DNA of 64,000 nucleotides from Candidatus Paraprochloron terpiosi LD05 (GTDB taxonomy: Bacteria > Cyanobacteriota > Cyanobacteriia > Cyanobacteriales > Prochloraceae): assembly GCA_018141785.1 (NCBI GenBank), contig CP073341.1:372001-436000 (forward strand), in the 5' to 3' direction. The notes beneath the pieces are model-generated. The model made no database searches, was not told the origin of the DNA, and saw nothing but the letters and a program-made list of their open reading frames with translations. Shown here piece by piece: positions 10,405 through 18,228 of the stretch (position 1 is the stretch's first letter; each line of letters opens with the position of its first letter). The position numbers and the translations under genes are program-made.

Positions 10405-10892
10405 TCAAAATGTCCCCAAAGCGTAGTTGGGAACTTAGGGGGCATCACCCAGGAAGTTCCCGCGCTATCCATCCCCACCCCGCTTTGCTGAGGGTGGGGA
10501 CTTCCGCGCATTGGTTAAATGTGAAAGGGCTGGTAAGGAATCGGAGACTAGCTAAATCGATAAGTGATGCAGGATGGTACACTTTTCGGGTCTGGGACGC
10601 TAAGAGCGGTTGCTTCGCAATGGAGTATTTTGGTAGAAAATACGGGAAGGTAACGGTCGCCGTCGCCCCACATTATACCAGTCAGAATTGCTCTAATTGT
10701 GGCCAAACTATCAAGAAATCCTTGTCTTGTAGAACCCATGTTTGCAACCATTGTGGGTATGTGGCAGATAGGGATGTAAACGCAGCCATCAACATCCTAA
10801 AAAAAGGGCTAAGTACGGCGGGGCACGCCGAAACTTATACGCTTGGGGAGAGCAGGGTTCAAGGCTACGTTGGAGCAATCCTGCGTAGTTAA
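10405..10892 (+). pseudogene. tnpB: TnpB (IS200/IS605 family) C-terminal remnant
   Basis: Only the C-terminal third of a TnpB RNA-guided nuclease is left. It reads LNVKGLVRNRRLAKSISDAG, then the zinc-ribbon (CSNCG, CNHCGYVADRDVNAAINIL) with the last RuvC aspartate in DRDVNAAI. Before about 10500 the sequence is degenerate and includes a hairpin CCCCACCC...GGGTGGGG (10473-10500). An SDR-beta variant at 10596-10620 adds about eight codons in frame (DAKSGCFA) between the usual FRVW and EYFGRKYGK. Its 5' part is missing, cut by intron A2. It cannot encode an active nuclease. Confidence 0.85.
10596..10620 (+). repeat. SDR-beta variant inserted in frame in tnpB
   Basis: GACGCTAAGAGC...TTGCTTCGCAA, the same 25-nt unit as at 15908 and, inverted, at 37319. 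It adds a multiple of three bases to the tnpB remnant and leaves the frame open. Confidence 0.75.
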
Positions 10893-10903
10893 ATCCGGTC
10901 GTT

Positions 10904-10930
10904 GTCACCGAAGGTGCCGCCCAAGGCGTC
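10904..10930 (-). repeat. SDR-beta copy downstream of tnpB and pheA
   Basis: A 27-nt unit, GACGCC...GGTGAC on the minus strand, between the tnpB remnant and the 3' end of pheA. The next 30 nt hold another GC-rich near-palindrome (CCCCGTCGCGG...GCGCGGGG) that may act as a terminator-like hairpin. Confidence 0.65.
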
Positions 10931-10972
10931 CCAAGAATCCCCGTCGCGGGTGCGCGGGGAGTGTCAATGCTC

Positions 10973-11827
10973 TCAAGGACGCTTTGAAGAATTAATCGCC
11001 ATCACGTTATAATTACCAAAGATTTTTAGCACTTCTACGTTAGGGGAGAGGGCTGCTAAAGCTGCTTGATATGATGGTTCTCTTGAGTTGGCGAATATGT
11101 CAATAAAGAAAATATACTCCCCGAGGGAGCGCTTAGTGGGACGGGACTCAATCCGACTGAGGTTAATTCTGTGCCTCGCTAAGATTTGCAGTGGTTTCAC
11201 TAGGGTTCCGGGAATGTCCGCGACGCTAAAAGCTAGGGAAATATTACTCCCCACAGTGGTGGGTTTTAAACCCAATACCCAAAACCGAGTGCAGTTGTCC
11301 GGATAATCGTTTATTGAAGCCGCGAGAATTGGTAGATTGTATAATTCAGATGCTCTCGCTCCTGCTATCGCTGCTGCGGTTGGGTCTTTTTCCAGATATC
11401 CTAAAGCTTCTGTGGTAGAATTGGTAGGAATGATTGTACATACAGGTAAAAATTGCTCTAACCATTGCTGACACTGAGCAAGAGCTTGAGGATGAGAATA
11501 AACTGTTTTCAATTCCTCTAAAGATGATCCTTTCGATAGAAGCTGATGGGATACGGGTAAAACTAATTCTTGTTGAATTTGCAGGTCATCTAATTGCCAC
11601 AGGGTGTCTAGGGTAATCGTTACACTGCCTTGAATCGAATTTTCTACCGGTACTACTGCCAGTTCTGCTTCTCCCTGAACCACGGAGCGCATACCTAGGG
11701 AAATAGTGGGATAGGGACACAGCAGGGATTTTTGACCCGTTTCTTCTACTAACCAATTGACATAAGCTAAAGCTGCTGCTTCGGTGTAAGTACCCGATGG
11801 ACCTAAGTGTGAAACAACTATTACCAT
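10973..11827 (-). CDS. pheA: Prephenate dehydratase
   Basis: Encodes a 284-residue monofunctional prephenate dehydratase, which converts prephenate to phenylpyruvate in phenylalanine synthesis. The catalytic domain begins SHLGPSGTYTEAAAL and contains the signature NSTTEAL (TNSTTEALGYLEKD) and VVPVENSIQGSVTITLD. The C-terminal ACT domain (LAFSVADIPGTLVKPLQILA, then NLSRIESRPTKRSLGEYIFF) has the ESRP motif typical of Phe feedback binding. Length is normal. The start at 11827 gives MVIVVSHLGPSGT. It is divergent from the DUF1997 gene, with about 113 nt between them. Confidence 0.95.
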   Translation of the reverse strand: MVIVVSHLGPSGTYTEAAALAYVNWLVEETGQKSLLCPYPTISLGMRSVVQGEAELAVVPVENSIQGSVTITLDTLWQLDDLQIQQELVLPVSHQLLSKGSSLEELKTVYSHPQALAQCQQWLEQFLPVCTIIPTNSTTEALGYLEKDPTAAAIAGARASELYNLPILAASINDYPDNCTRFWVLGLKPTTVGSNISLAFSVADIPGTLVKPLQILARHRINLSRIESRPTKRSLGEYIFFIDIFANSREPSYQAALAALSPNVEVLKIFGNYNVMAINSSKRP

Positions 11828-11940
11828 AAATCAAATTATTAAAATTATTTTCAAAAAGATAAATTATATTTTCGTGTATTTTATGAATAAATGTCACGTA
11901 TAATCGAGATATAATACTTTTTTTAAAGTGTGCCTCAGAA

Positions 11941-12564
11941 ATGGATATCCGCTTTACTGCCTCAGAATCTGTAGCTATCCCGGTGGAGCCCGGAGCAGTG
12001 GAGATTCAACATTATCTGCGTCAGCCCCAAAGATTAGTAAAGGCAATCGCCGATCCCAAGTTAATCGAACAGCTGTCGGTGGAACTATTTCGGCTGAAAA
12101 TGCGCCCTTTGAACTTTATGGAAATCTATTACTTTCAACCTTCTGTTATCCTCAAAGTCTGGGGAGATAGCAATGGCAATGGAATTGTATATTTAAGCTC
12201 TCAATCCTGTGAAATTAAAGGACTAGAATATATCAACCAGCGATTTTCCCTCAATCTTCAGGGAAAATTATGTCCTCGACTGCTCAATGGACAAACCTAT
12301 CTTGAGGGTAAAGCAGATTTGGCAGTGACAGTGGAGTTACCCCCTCCTCTGTGGCTAACTCCTAAACCATTGTTAGAATTGACTGGCAATGGACTGCTCA
12401 AGAGCGTTTTATTGAGAATTAAACAGAGGTTACTCGGTCAACTCTTGCAAGATTACCACGAATGGGCTAGTGGGGGGCAGGAAGACCCTTGCGCCCCTAC
12501 TAAGCACGGACTAAAATTCCAATGTGCTGGAAGCCGAAGAGCGACGACGACGGCGACGGATTAA
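11941..12564 (+). CDS. DUF1997 family protein
   Basis: A 207-residue protein of the DUF1997 family, conserved in cyanobacteria and plastids, with no established function. Recognisable parts are MDIRFTASESVAIPV, PQRLVKAIADPKLIEQL, FQPSVILKVW and LLGQLLQDYHEWA near the C-terminus. The last 18 codons (residues after about 189) overlap the 3' end of rne on the other strand by 54 nt. Their odd composition (SRRATTTATD) is the antisense of the RNase E arginine codons, so a mutation that removed an earlier stop is plausible. Confidence 0.8.
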   Translation: MDIRFTASESVAIPVEPGAVEIQHYLRQPQRLVKAIADPKLIEQLSVELFRLKMRPLNFMEIYYFQPSVILKVWGDSNGNGIVYLSSQSCEIKGLEYINQRFSLNLQGKLCPRLLNGQTYLEGKADLAVTVELPPPLWLTPKPLLELTGNGLLKSVLLRIKQRLLGQLLQDYHEWASGGQEDPCAPTKHGLKFQCAGSRRATTTATD

Positions 12565-14460
12565 AAGGCGCCCTCCGATACCTTCGGGGACGCTGGACTG
12601 TTCTTCTTCTGAATCGGATTCCCAAGACAGCTCGTTGGACTTTAACGGTTCCCACCGAGAAAATGGTTTTTGCTTTTTGGGTTCTGGATCTGGTTCTCCA
12701 GGAAGTTTAACGGAAACGATGGCTGATTTGGTATCTTCCAAGGGGTTATCTGTCATGACCAGGGGGGAAACTCCCATCAAAGCATAAATATCTTGCTCTA
12801 AATCGGTCATTTCGACGCAAATTCTTTTTGGATTGGTTTCATCTAGTTTTGTTCCCTTGATGAATCGGGTCGCTTCTTTTGTTGCAGTACTTGGGGTTAC
12901 AACCACTGGTCTACTATTTCGAACGGGTTCCACCTCTGGTGATATACCATTCTCAGGTACGGGCGCACGGCTGGGCGCTGATGGCGCACTCTCTTCTTTG
13001 GTAATTACTTCGCTTAAGCGACGACGACGACGACGGCGATTGGTATTGTTGTTGCTACCCTGCTGTTCATAACTGGGATGATTGAGTAGATCTAGTGGGG
13101 GAGAACTCTCTTTTTCTGCCTTTTCTATGTCCTCTGTTTGGGATAGTGGTACGGGCTCACGGTCGTGCGCTCCTGCATTTCCGTTAAGAATAGGTAGGGT
13201 AGTCTCCAGGGTAAGACTTTCTCCCTGTCCGGGAACGCGATGCAAATATCCCAACCCACCGCATACACTACAGGGTTGACCGAATAATTCGTAGATGTTT
13301 TTTCCTTGACGTTTACGAGTCAATTCAACTAAGCCAAGTTCGGAAAGTTGAGCAATTTGCGGTGCTGCTTTATCTGCTTTTAAAACTTGATTAAAGTGTT
13401 CCAGCAGTTTGAGTTGGTCTCTGCGAACGTCCATATCGATAAAGTCAACAATAATCACGCCGCCAATATTGCGCAGACGCAACTGACGGGCAATTTCCGT
13501 GGCGGCTTCGTTATTGGTCCAGAGAACCGTTTCTCGGGAAGTTGCTGAACGGATAAAGGAACCGGAGTTGACATCGATAACTGTCAAAGCCTCTGTAGGC
13601 TCAATAATAATATAGCCGCCAGAGGGAAGTTCTACTCTGGGTTTGAGGGCTTCGCGAATTGCAGCATTGACCCGGAAGTAATCTAAAATCGGTTGGGTTG
13701 AGCTGTGATGGTCGATTAAGACTCCTTCTGGGGAATAACCACCATTCCAGTTGAGCAACTGTTGTTTGACTCGATTAAGACCAGCATTGGAATCCACCAC
13801 AATCCGATTTACATCCTTCGTGTACATATCCCGGAGAACCCGCCCAATTAAATCATCGTCCCGGTTGAGTAATGCTGGGGCTTTGGTAGTATTGGCTTGT
13901 TGCTGAATTGATTCCCATTTCTTTTGGAGGAATTCCAAATCCTCCATAATGGTTTCTTCACTTTTTCCTTCTGCTTCCGTTCGCACCAGCAAACCCATAC
14001 CAGAGGGTTTAATCAGAATTGCTAATGCTCTGAGACGGCTGCGTTCGTTATTGTCTTCGATGCGCCGGGATAAATTTACCCCCCTGCCATAGGGCATTAA
14101 GACGAGAAAGCGTCCTGGTAAAGTAATATTGCCTGTCAGTCGGGGGCCTTTGTTCCCAGTAGGCTCTTTCATCACTTGCACCAAAACCTTCTGCTTGGGT
14201 GCTAGTAGTTCAGTGATTGCTCCAGAAGTTCGTCTTAAGCGCAGCGGTCCGAGGTCGGTGACGTGAATAAAACCATTGGGTTCAATATCACCAATGTTTA
14301 CAAATGCTGCATCGATTCCCAGAATTACATTTTCTACAATGCCGAGATAAATATCGCAAATTTGTTGGTTGCCAGTTGCAACCACTAGTTCTTGGATTTG
14401 ATCTTCCCAGAAAACAGCAGCAACGTTATGCTGCTGGGCGATGATAATTTGCTTTGCCAT
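12511..14460 (-). CDS. rne: Ribonuclease E/G
   Basis: Encodes a 649-residue RNase E, the main mRNA-decay and RNA-processing endonuclease. The N-terminal half holds the S1 domain, the sensor region and the DNase I-like domain with VIIVDFIDMDVRRDQ (metal-binding Asp), followed by the Zn-link (CSVCGGLGYL). The C-terminal third is disordered and rich in Arg (NRRRRRRRL at about residue 480). It ends in RRRRRRSSASSTLEF; the RRRRRRSSA nonapeptide is the known PNPase-binding motif of cyanobacterial RNase E. About 246 nt of intergenic DNA separate the start from the cysteine desulfurase gene and may serve as a long 5' UTR. Convergent overlap with the DUF1997 gene. Confidence 0.95.
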   Translation of the reverse strand: MAKQIIIAQQHNVAAVFWEDQIQELVVATGNQQICDIYLGIVENVILGIDAAFVNIGDIEPNGFIHVTDLGPLRLRRTSGAITELLAPKQKVLVQVMKEPTGNKGPRLTGNITLPGRFLVLMPYGRGVNLSRRIEDNNERSRLRALAILIKPSGMGLLVRTEAEGKSEETIMEDLEFLQKKWESIQQQANTTKAPALLNRDDDLIGRVLRDMYTKDVNRIVVDSNAGLNRVKQQLLNWNGGYSPEGVLIDHHSSTQPILDYFRVNAAIREALKPRVELPSGGYIIIEPTEALTVIDVNSGSFIRSATSRETVLWTNNEAATEIARQLRLRNIGGVIIVDFIDMDVRRDQLKLLEHFNQVLKADKAAPQIAQLSELGLVELTRKRQGKNIYELFGQPCSVCGGLGYLHRVPGQGESLTLETTLPILNGNAGAHDREPVPLSQTEDIEKAEKESSPPLDLLNHPSYEQQGSNNNTNRRRRRRRLSEVITKEESAPSAPSRAPVPENGISPEVEPVRNSRPVVVTPSTATKEATRFIKGTKLDETNPKRICVEMTDLEQDIYALMGVSPLVMTDNPLEDTKSAIVSVKLPGEPDPEPKKQKPFSRWEPLKSNELSWESDSEEEQSSVPEGIGGRLLIRRRRRRSSASSTLEF

Positions 14461-14706
14461 TCAACAATTAAATTCTAGATGAGTCTTCTTGATCAACTGT
14501 CAGGGTCTGAAACATGCTCTTAAATAAGTGCGATGAGCCAAGACATCAATGATTATCGGCTTTTACTAACAAGCTCTTTCAAAAGCCTCCTGCACACTGT
14601 ACGGGCCAGGTTGTGCTTACTTTTGCTGAATATATTACCCCCACTACTAACATCAATTCTTACAACTACCATAACTTGAGGATTCGGGATTATTACTATT
14701 GAACGC

Positions 14707-15873
14707 CTACCCTGCATAGCTCTGTCGGAGGGCTTGGATAGTGGCTCTTGCGAATTGGGCTACCTTATGAATTTCCTCTACCGTATTAAATCTGCCAATC
14801 CCAAATCTCAGAGAAGCATAGGCGAGGGGAGCAGGGCGTCCTAAACCTAAGAGCACGTGAGATGGTTCAGTTGAGGCAGAGGAACAGGCGGAACCAGAAG
14901 ATAAGGCTACTACTGATTGCAAACCCAGTAACAAGGCAGAACCATCCACTTCTTCTATACTAACATTTAAATTACCAGGTAAACGCTTTTTTGGATGACC
15001 ATTCAGATGAATTCCCGGAATCTGGGTAATATCCGCCAGCAATTGGGACCGCAATTCAAGTAAACGCTTTGTTTCCGATTCTAGTTCGCCTAATCCCAAT
15101 GCTACCGCTTTGGCAAAGCCCACAATCTGGGGGGTGTAAAGGGTACCGGCTCGCTTACCCCGTTCTTGTCCTCCTCCTTGAATTTGTGCTGCCAGCTGTA
15201 CTCTAGGGTTGCGACGGCGGACGTAGAGAGCGCCGATACCTTTGGGACCGTAAATTTTGTGGGCTGTCAAGGACATGAGATCCACTTTCATTGTCTCTAC
15301 GTCTAGGGGTATTTTGGCGATGGCCTGGGCTGCGTCCGTGTGAAACAATACTTCCCGTTGGCGACAAATTTCCCCAATTTTCTCTAGGGGCTGCAATACC
15401 CCGATTTCATTGTTAGCTGCCATGACGGATACTAAAATGGTATCGGCACGCATTGCTTGCTCTAATTCCTTTAAATCCAACAAGCCGTCGGATTGCACTG
15501 GTAAGAATGTAACATCAAAACCCAGGGTTTGCAAGTACTTGCAGGGATCCAGAACTGCTCTATGCTCGGTTTGGACGGTAATGATATGCCTTCCCTTCTG
15601 GTAATAAGCTTCTGCTACTCCTTTAATAGCCAAATTGTTAGCTTCCGTCGCCCCACTAGTAAAGACAATTTCCTCTGGGGAACCATGGATGGCATCAGCT
15701 AGAATTTGCCGCCCTTGTTTTACGGCTGCTTCTGCTTCCCAGCCGTAAGCATGGGTGATGGAGGAGGGGTTACCGAACCGATGAGTGAAGTAAGGAAGCA
15801 TGGCTTCGAGCACCCTTGGATCCATGGGTGTGGTTGCGTTACCATCTAGATAGATTGGTTTTTGGTTCTTCAT
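14707..15873 (-). CDS. Cysteine desulfurase (NifS/IscS type)
   Basis: A 388-residue PLP enzyme that takes sulfur from cysteine for Fe-S clusters and thio-modifications. Visible motifs: YLDGNATTPMDPRV at the N-terminus, TSGATEANNLAIKG, HTDAAQA, the PLP lysine in LTAHKIYGPKGIG, and the catalytic cysteine loop SSGSACSSAST. Length fits the IscS/NifS class. Which paralogue (iscS or nifS) cannot be told, and no nif genes are nearby. It is on the same strand as rne and upstream of it. Confidence 0.93.
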   Translation of the reverse strand: MKNQKPIYLDGNATTPMDPRVLEAMLPYFTHRFGNPSSITHAYGWEAEAAVKQGRQILADAIHGSPEEIVFTSGATEANNLAIKGVAEAYYQKGRHIITVQTEHRAVLDPCKYLQTLGFDVTFLPVQSDGLLDLKELEQAMRADTILVSVMAANNEIGVLQPLEKIGEICRQREVLFHTDAAQAIAKIPLDVETMKVDLMSLTAHKIYGPKGIGALYVRRRNPRVQLAAQIQGGGQERGKRAGTLYTPQIVGFAKAVALGLGELESETKRLLELRSQLLADITQIPGIHLNGHPKKRLPGNLNVSIEEVDGSALLLGLQSVVALSSGSACSSASTEPSHVLLGLGRPAPLAYASLRFGIGRFNTVEEIHKVAQFARATIQALRQSYAG

Positions 15874-15907
15874 TATATTTCTCTAAATTTATCTTTATTC
15901 ATCTGCG

Positions 15908-15932
15908 GACGCCAAGGGCGGTTGCTTCGCAA
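15908..15932 (+). repeat. SDR-beta variant upstream of the cysteine desulfurase
   Basis: GACGCCAAGGGC...TTGCTTCGCAA (25 nt) in the divergent spacer between the cysteine desulfurase and NUDIX genes. It is set in CATCTGCG...TATCTGCGTAC, a piece of the longer CGCAGAT-type dispersed repeat, so one repeat sits in another. Confidence 0.7.
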
Positions 15933-16036
15933 TTATCTGCGTACACAGCGGTTAAAAAAATCTTAATATTGGGCTTGACAAGTTACTCCTCTATATATTT
16001 TAATATAAATATATAAGATACTCATTATCTTCTCCC

Positions 16037-16570
16037 ATGGAATCACCCCAACTTTTGAAACAACGTCTTTCCTACCAAGGTCGTAAATTTAACTTTGAAG
16101 TCGCTAAACTCCGCTTACCTAACGGGGCTGAAGGAGACTGGGAATGTATTCGTCACCCTGGGGGAGCTTTGGCTGTACCTGTTACGAAAGATGGTAAGCT
16201 AGTATTGGTACGACAGTATCGCTTTGCCTTTCAAGAAAGACTTTTGGAGTTTCCAGCAGGTACAATTGAAGTTAATGAAGACCCGGCAGAGACCATTAAG
16301 AGAGAAATTGAAGAAGAAACTGGTTATAGGGCAGACTATTGGCGATCGCTAGGTAAATTTCCTCTCGCTCCTGGCTATTCTGATGAATATATCTACGCTT
16401 TTTTGGCTCAGAATTTGGAAAAATTAGCCGAACCTCCACCTCAGGATAATGACGAGGATATGGAAGTGGTTTTGATGACTGTTGAAGAATTAGAACAGGC
16501 TATTTTAGCAGGGAATTTGGTAGATGCAAAAACAATTGCTAGCTTTTTCTTGGCTCGTCCATTTTTATAA
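16037..16570 (+). CDS. NUDIX hydrolase (ADP-ribose pyrophosphatase type)
   Basis: 177 residues with a complete Nudix box, GTIEVNEDPAETIKREIEEE followed by TGY. The overall layout (N-terminal beta domain, then VPVTKDGKLVLVRQYR, then the box, then LAPGYSDEYIYAFLAQNL) matches ADP-ribose pyrophosphatases, which hydrolyse ADP-ribose and similar nucleoside diphosphates. The exact substrate is not certain. The photolyase gene follows 18 nt later in the same direction, so the two are likely one transcript. Confidence 0.9.
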   Translation: MESPQLLKQRLSYQGRKFNFEVAKLRLPNGAEGDWECIRHPGGALAVPVTKDGKLVLVRQYRFAFQERLLEFPAGTIEVNEDPAETIKREIEEETGYRADYWRSLGKFPLAPGYSDEYIYAFLAQNLEKLAEPPPQDNDEDMEVVLMTVEELEQAILAGNLVDAKTIASFFLARPFL

Positions 16571-16588
16571 AATATTATAGGTAAACTC

Positions 16589-18010
16589 ATGTCAGATTTA
16601 ATTATCTTTTGGCATCGTCGCGATTTGCGTATCTCAGATAGTATAGGACTTGCTGCTGCTCGTCAAGAGAGTAGGAAGATAGTTGGTTTATTTTGCCTGG
16701 ACTCGCATATTTTAGACCGGAAGGACGTGGCTCCAGCAAGAGTTACCTATATGGTGGGCTGTTTGCAGGAGTTAGAGGAAAATTATCGTCGAGTTGGGAG
16801 TCAATTATTAATTGTACAAGGGGAACCCAGTATAATTATTCCTCAATTAGCAGTAGCTTTGGAAGCTAAAGCTGTATTTTGGCATCAAGATGTGGAACCC
16901 TATGGGAAGGAACGGGATGAGATGGTTGGGTTGGCTCTAAAAGCAAAAGGAATTCAAATTCAACAATTTTGGGACCACTTATTAAACTCTCCTGAAGATG
17001 TTCTGACTCAGTCGGGTAAACCTTATACTGTCTATACTCCTTTCTGGAAAAACTGGATTGAGCAACATAAGGAAACAGTAGCACCTAAGTTAGATAATGT
17101 TCAAGGGTTGACAGCAGCAGAAATAACTGTAGCTGAGGAAGTGGGGGTGATACCTTTACCAACGGCAAAGGATTTGGGTTATTTTTGGGATACTCCTTTA
17201 ATTTTAATGCCCGGAGAAACAGCAGCAAGGGAGCAATTAGAAGAGTTTTGTAATAGGGCGATCGCCGAATATAAAGAACAACGGAATTTTCCCGGAGTTG
17301 AAGGTACATCAAAATTGAGTGCAGCTCTGAAATTTGGGGCGATCGGTATTCGTACTGTTTGGAAAGCTGCTGTGGAAGCCTTAGAATGTAGTTATAGTGA
17401 TGAAGCTCAAGGTAGTATTGAAACCTGGCAAAAAGAATTAGCATGGCGAGAGTTTTATCACCACGCTCTTTATCACTTTCCAAAATTGACGGAGGAACCT
17501 TATCGCAAGAAGTTTAAAGATTTTCCTTGGGAGAATAATCCAGAGCATTTTCAAGCATGGTGTGAGGGGAAGACGGGGTATCCTATCGTAGATGCTGCTA
17601 TGAGACAGTTAAAGGAAACCGGGTGGATGCACAACCGAGTCCGCATGATTGTGGCTAGTTTCCTGACTAAGGATTTGATGATTAACTGGCAGTGGGGAGA
17701 GAAATATTTCATGAAGCATTTGTTTGATGGAGATTTAGCTTCTAATAATGGAGGTTGGCAATGGAGTGCTTCTTGTGGGATGGATCCAAAACCTTTGCGG
17801 ATTTTCAATCCTTTTAGTCAAACAAAAAAGTTTGATCCGGAGGGGGAATATATCCGCCAGTGGTTACCAGAATTGAGTTCTTTGGATACTGAATATATTG
17901 TGAGTGGGAAAATTCCTGATGATGAAAGAGAAGGTTGTGGTTATCCTCAACCTATTGTGGATCATAATTTACAGCAACGAGAGTTTAAACGTCTTTATAA
18001 AGAATTGTGA
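16589..18010 (+). CDS. phrA: Deoxyribodipyrimidine photo-lyase
   Basis: 473-residue FAD-dependent CPD photolyase, which repairs UV-induced cyclobutane dimers using light. It has the N-terminal antenna domain (LIIFWHRRDLRISDSIGL), the FAD-binding region (ELAWREFYHHALYHFPK, GKTGYPIVDAAMRQLKETGW, MHNRVRMIVASFLTKDLMIN) and WQWSASCGMDPKPLRIFNPF near the end. Length and motifs match the class I photolyases of cyanobacteria with a deazaflavin antenna; the antenna type is inferred. A NUDIX gene lies immediately upstream. Confidence 0.93.
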   Translation: MSDLIIFWHRRDLRISDSIGLAAARQESRKIVGLFCLDSHILDRKDVAPARVTYMVGCLQELEENYRRVGSQLLIVQGEPSIIIPQLAVALEAKAVFWHQDVEPYGKERDEMVGLALKAKGIQIQQFWDHLLNSPEDVLTQSGKPYTVYTPFWKNWIEQHKETVAPKLDNVQGLTAAEITVAEEVGVIPLPTAKDLGYFWDTPLILMPGETAAREQLEEFCNRAIAEYKEQRNFPGVEGTSKLSAALKFGAIGIRTVWKAAVEALECSYSDEAQGSIETWQKELAWREFYHHALYHFPKLTEEPYRKKFKDFPWENNPEHFQAWCEGKTGYPIVDAAMRQLKETGWMHNRVRMIVASFLTKDLMINWQWGEKYFMKHLFDGDLASNNGGWQWSASCGMDPKPLRIFNPFSQTKKFDPEGEYIRQWLPELSSLDTEYIVSGKIPDDEREGCGYPQPIVDHNLQQREFKRLYKEL

Positions 18011-18205
18011 ACCGCAGATTAACGCGGATGAACGCCGATAAATGCGGATAATGGGTTGACATTTTGGATTGGATGGATTATATTGTAGATGGTAGGATAG
18101 GTATCGTCCTATAGGGGGTAGTAGGATATCAAAATTCAAGCTATAAGCAAACAAGACTCTCCCTTTCTCCCCTCTCTGCGCCTCTGTGTCTCTGCGTGAA
18201 ACCCT
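18009..18205. repeat. Dispersed intergenic repeats (CGCAGAT and CACGCAGAG types)
   Basis: 18009-18050 holds degenerate units of the type AACCGCAGATTAACGCGGAT. 18155-18203 holds the inverse of TTTCACGCAGAGACACAGAG. Both kinds recur: CGCAGAT type at 20978, 31754 and 37275; CACGCAGAG type at 21096, 21905, 27615, 34139, 35111, 35664 and 38216. They fill spacers and often touch stop codons. Confidence 0.7.
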
Positions 18206-18228
18206 CTTATAAGGCGATCGCTTAAACA

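Noticed and set aside
12524-13279. Plus-strand open frames opposite rne with runs of Arg, Ser and Leu
   Set aside because: They are the antisense of the low-complexity RNase E tail.
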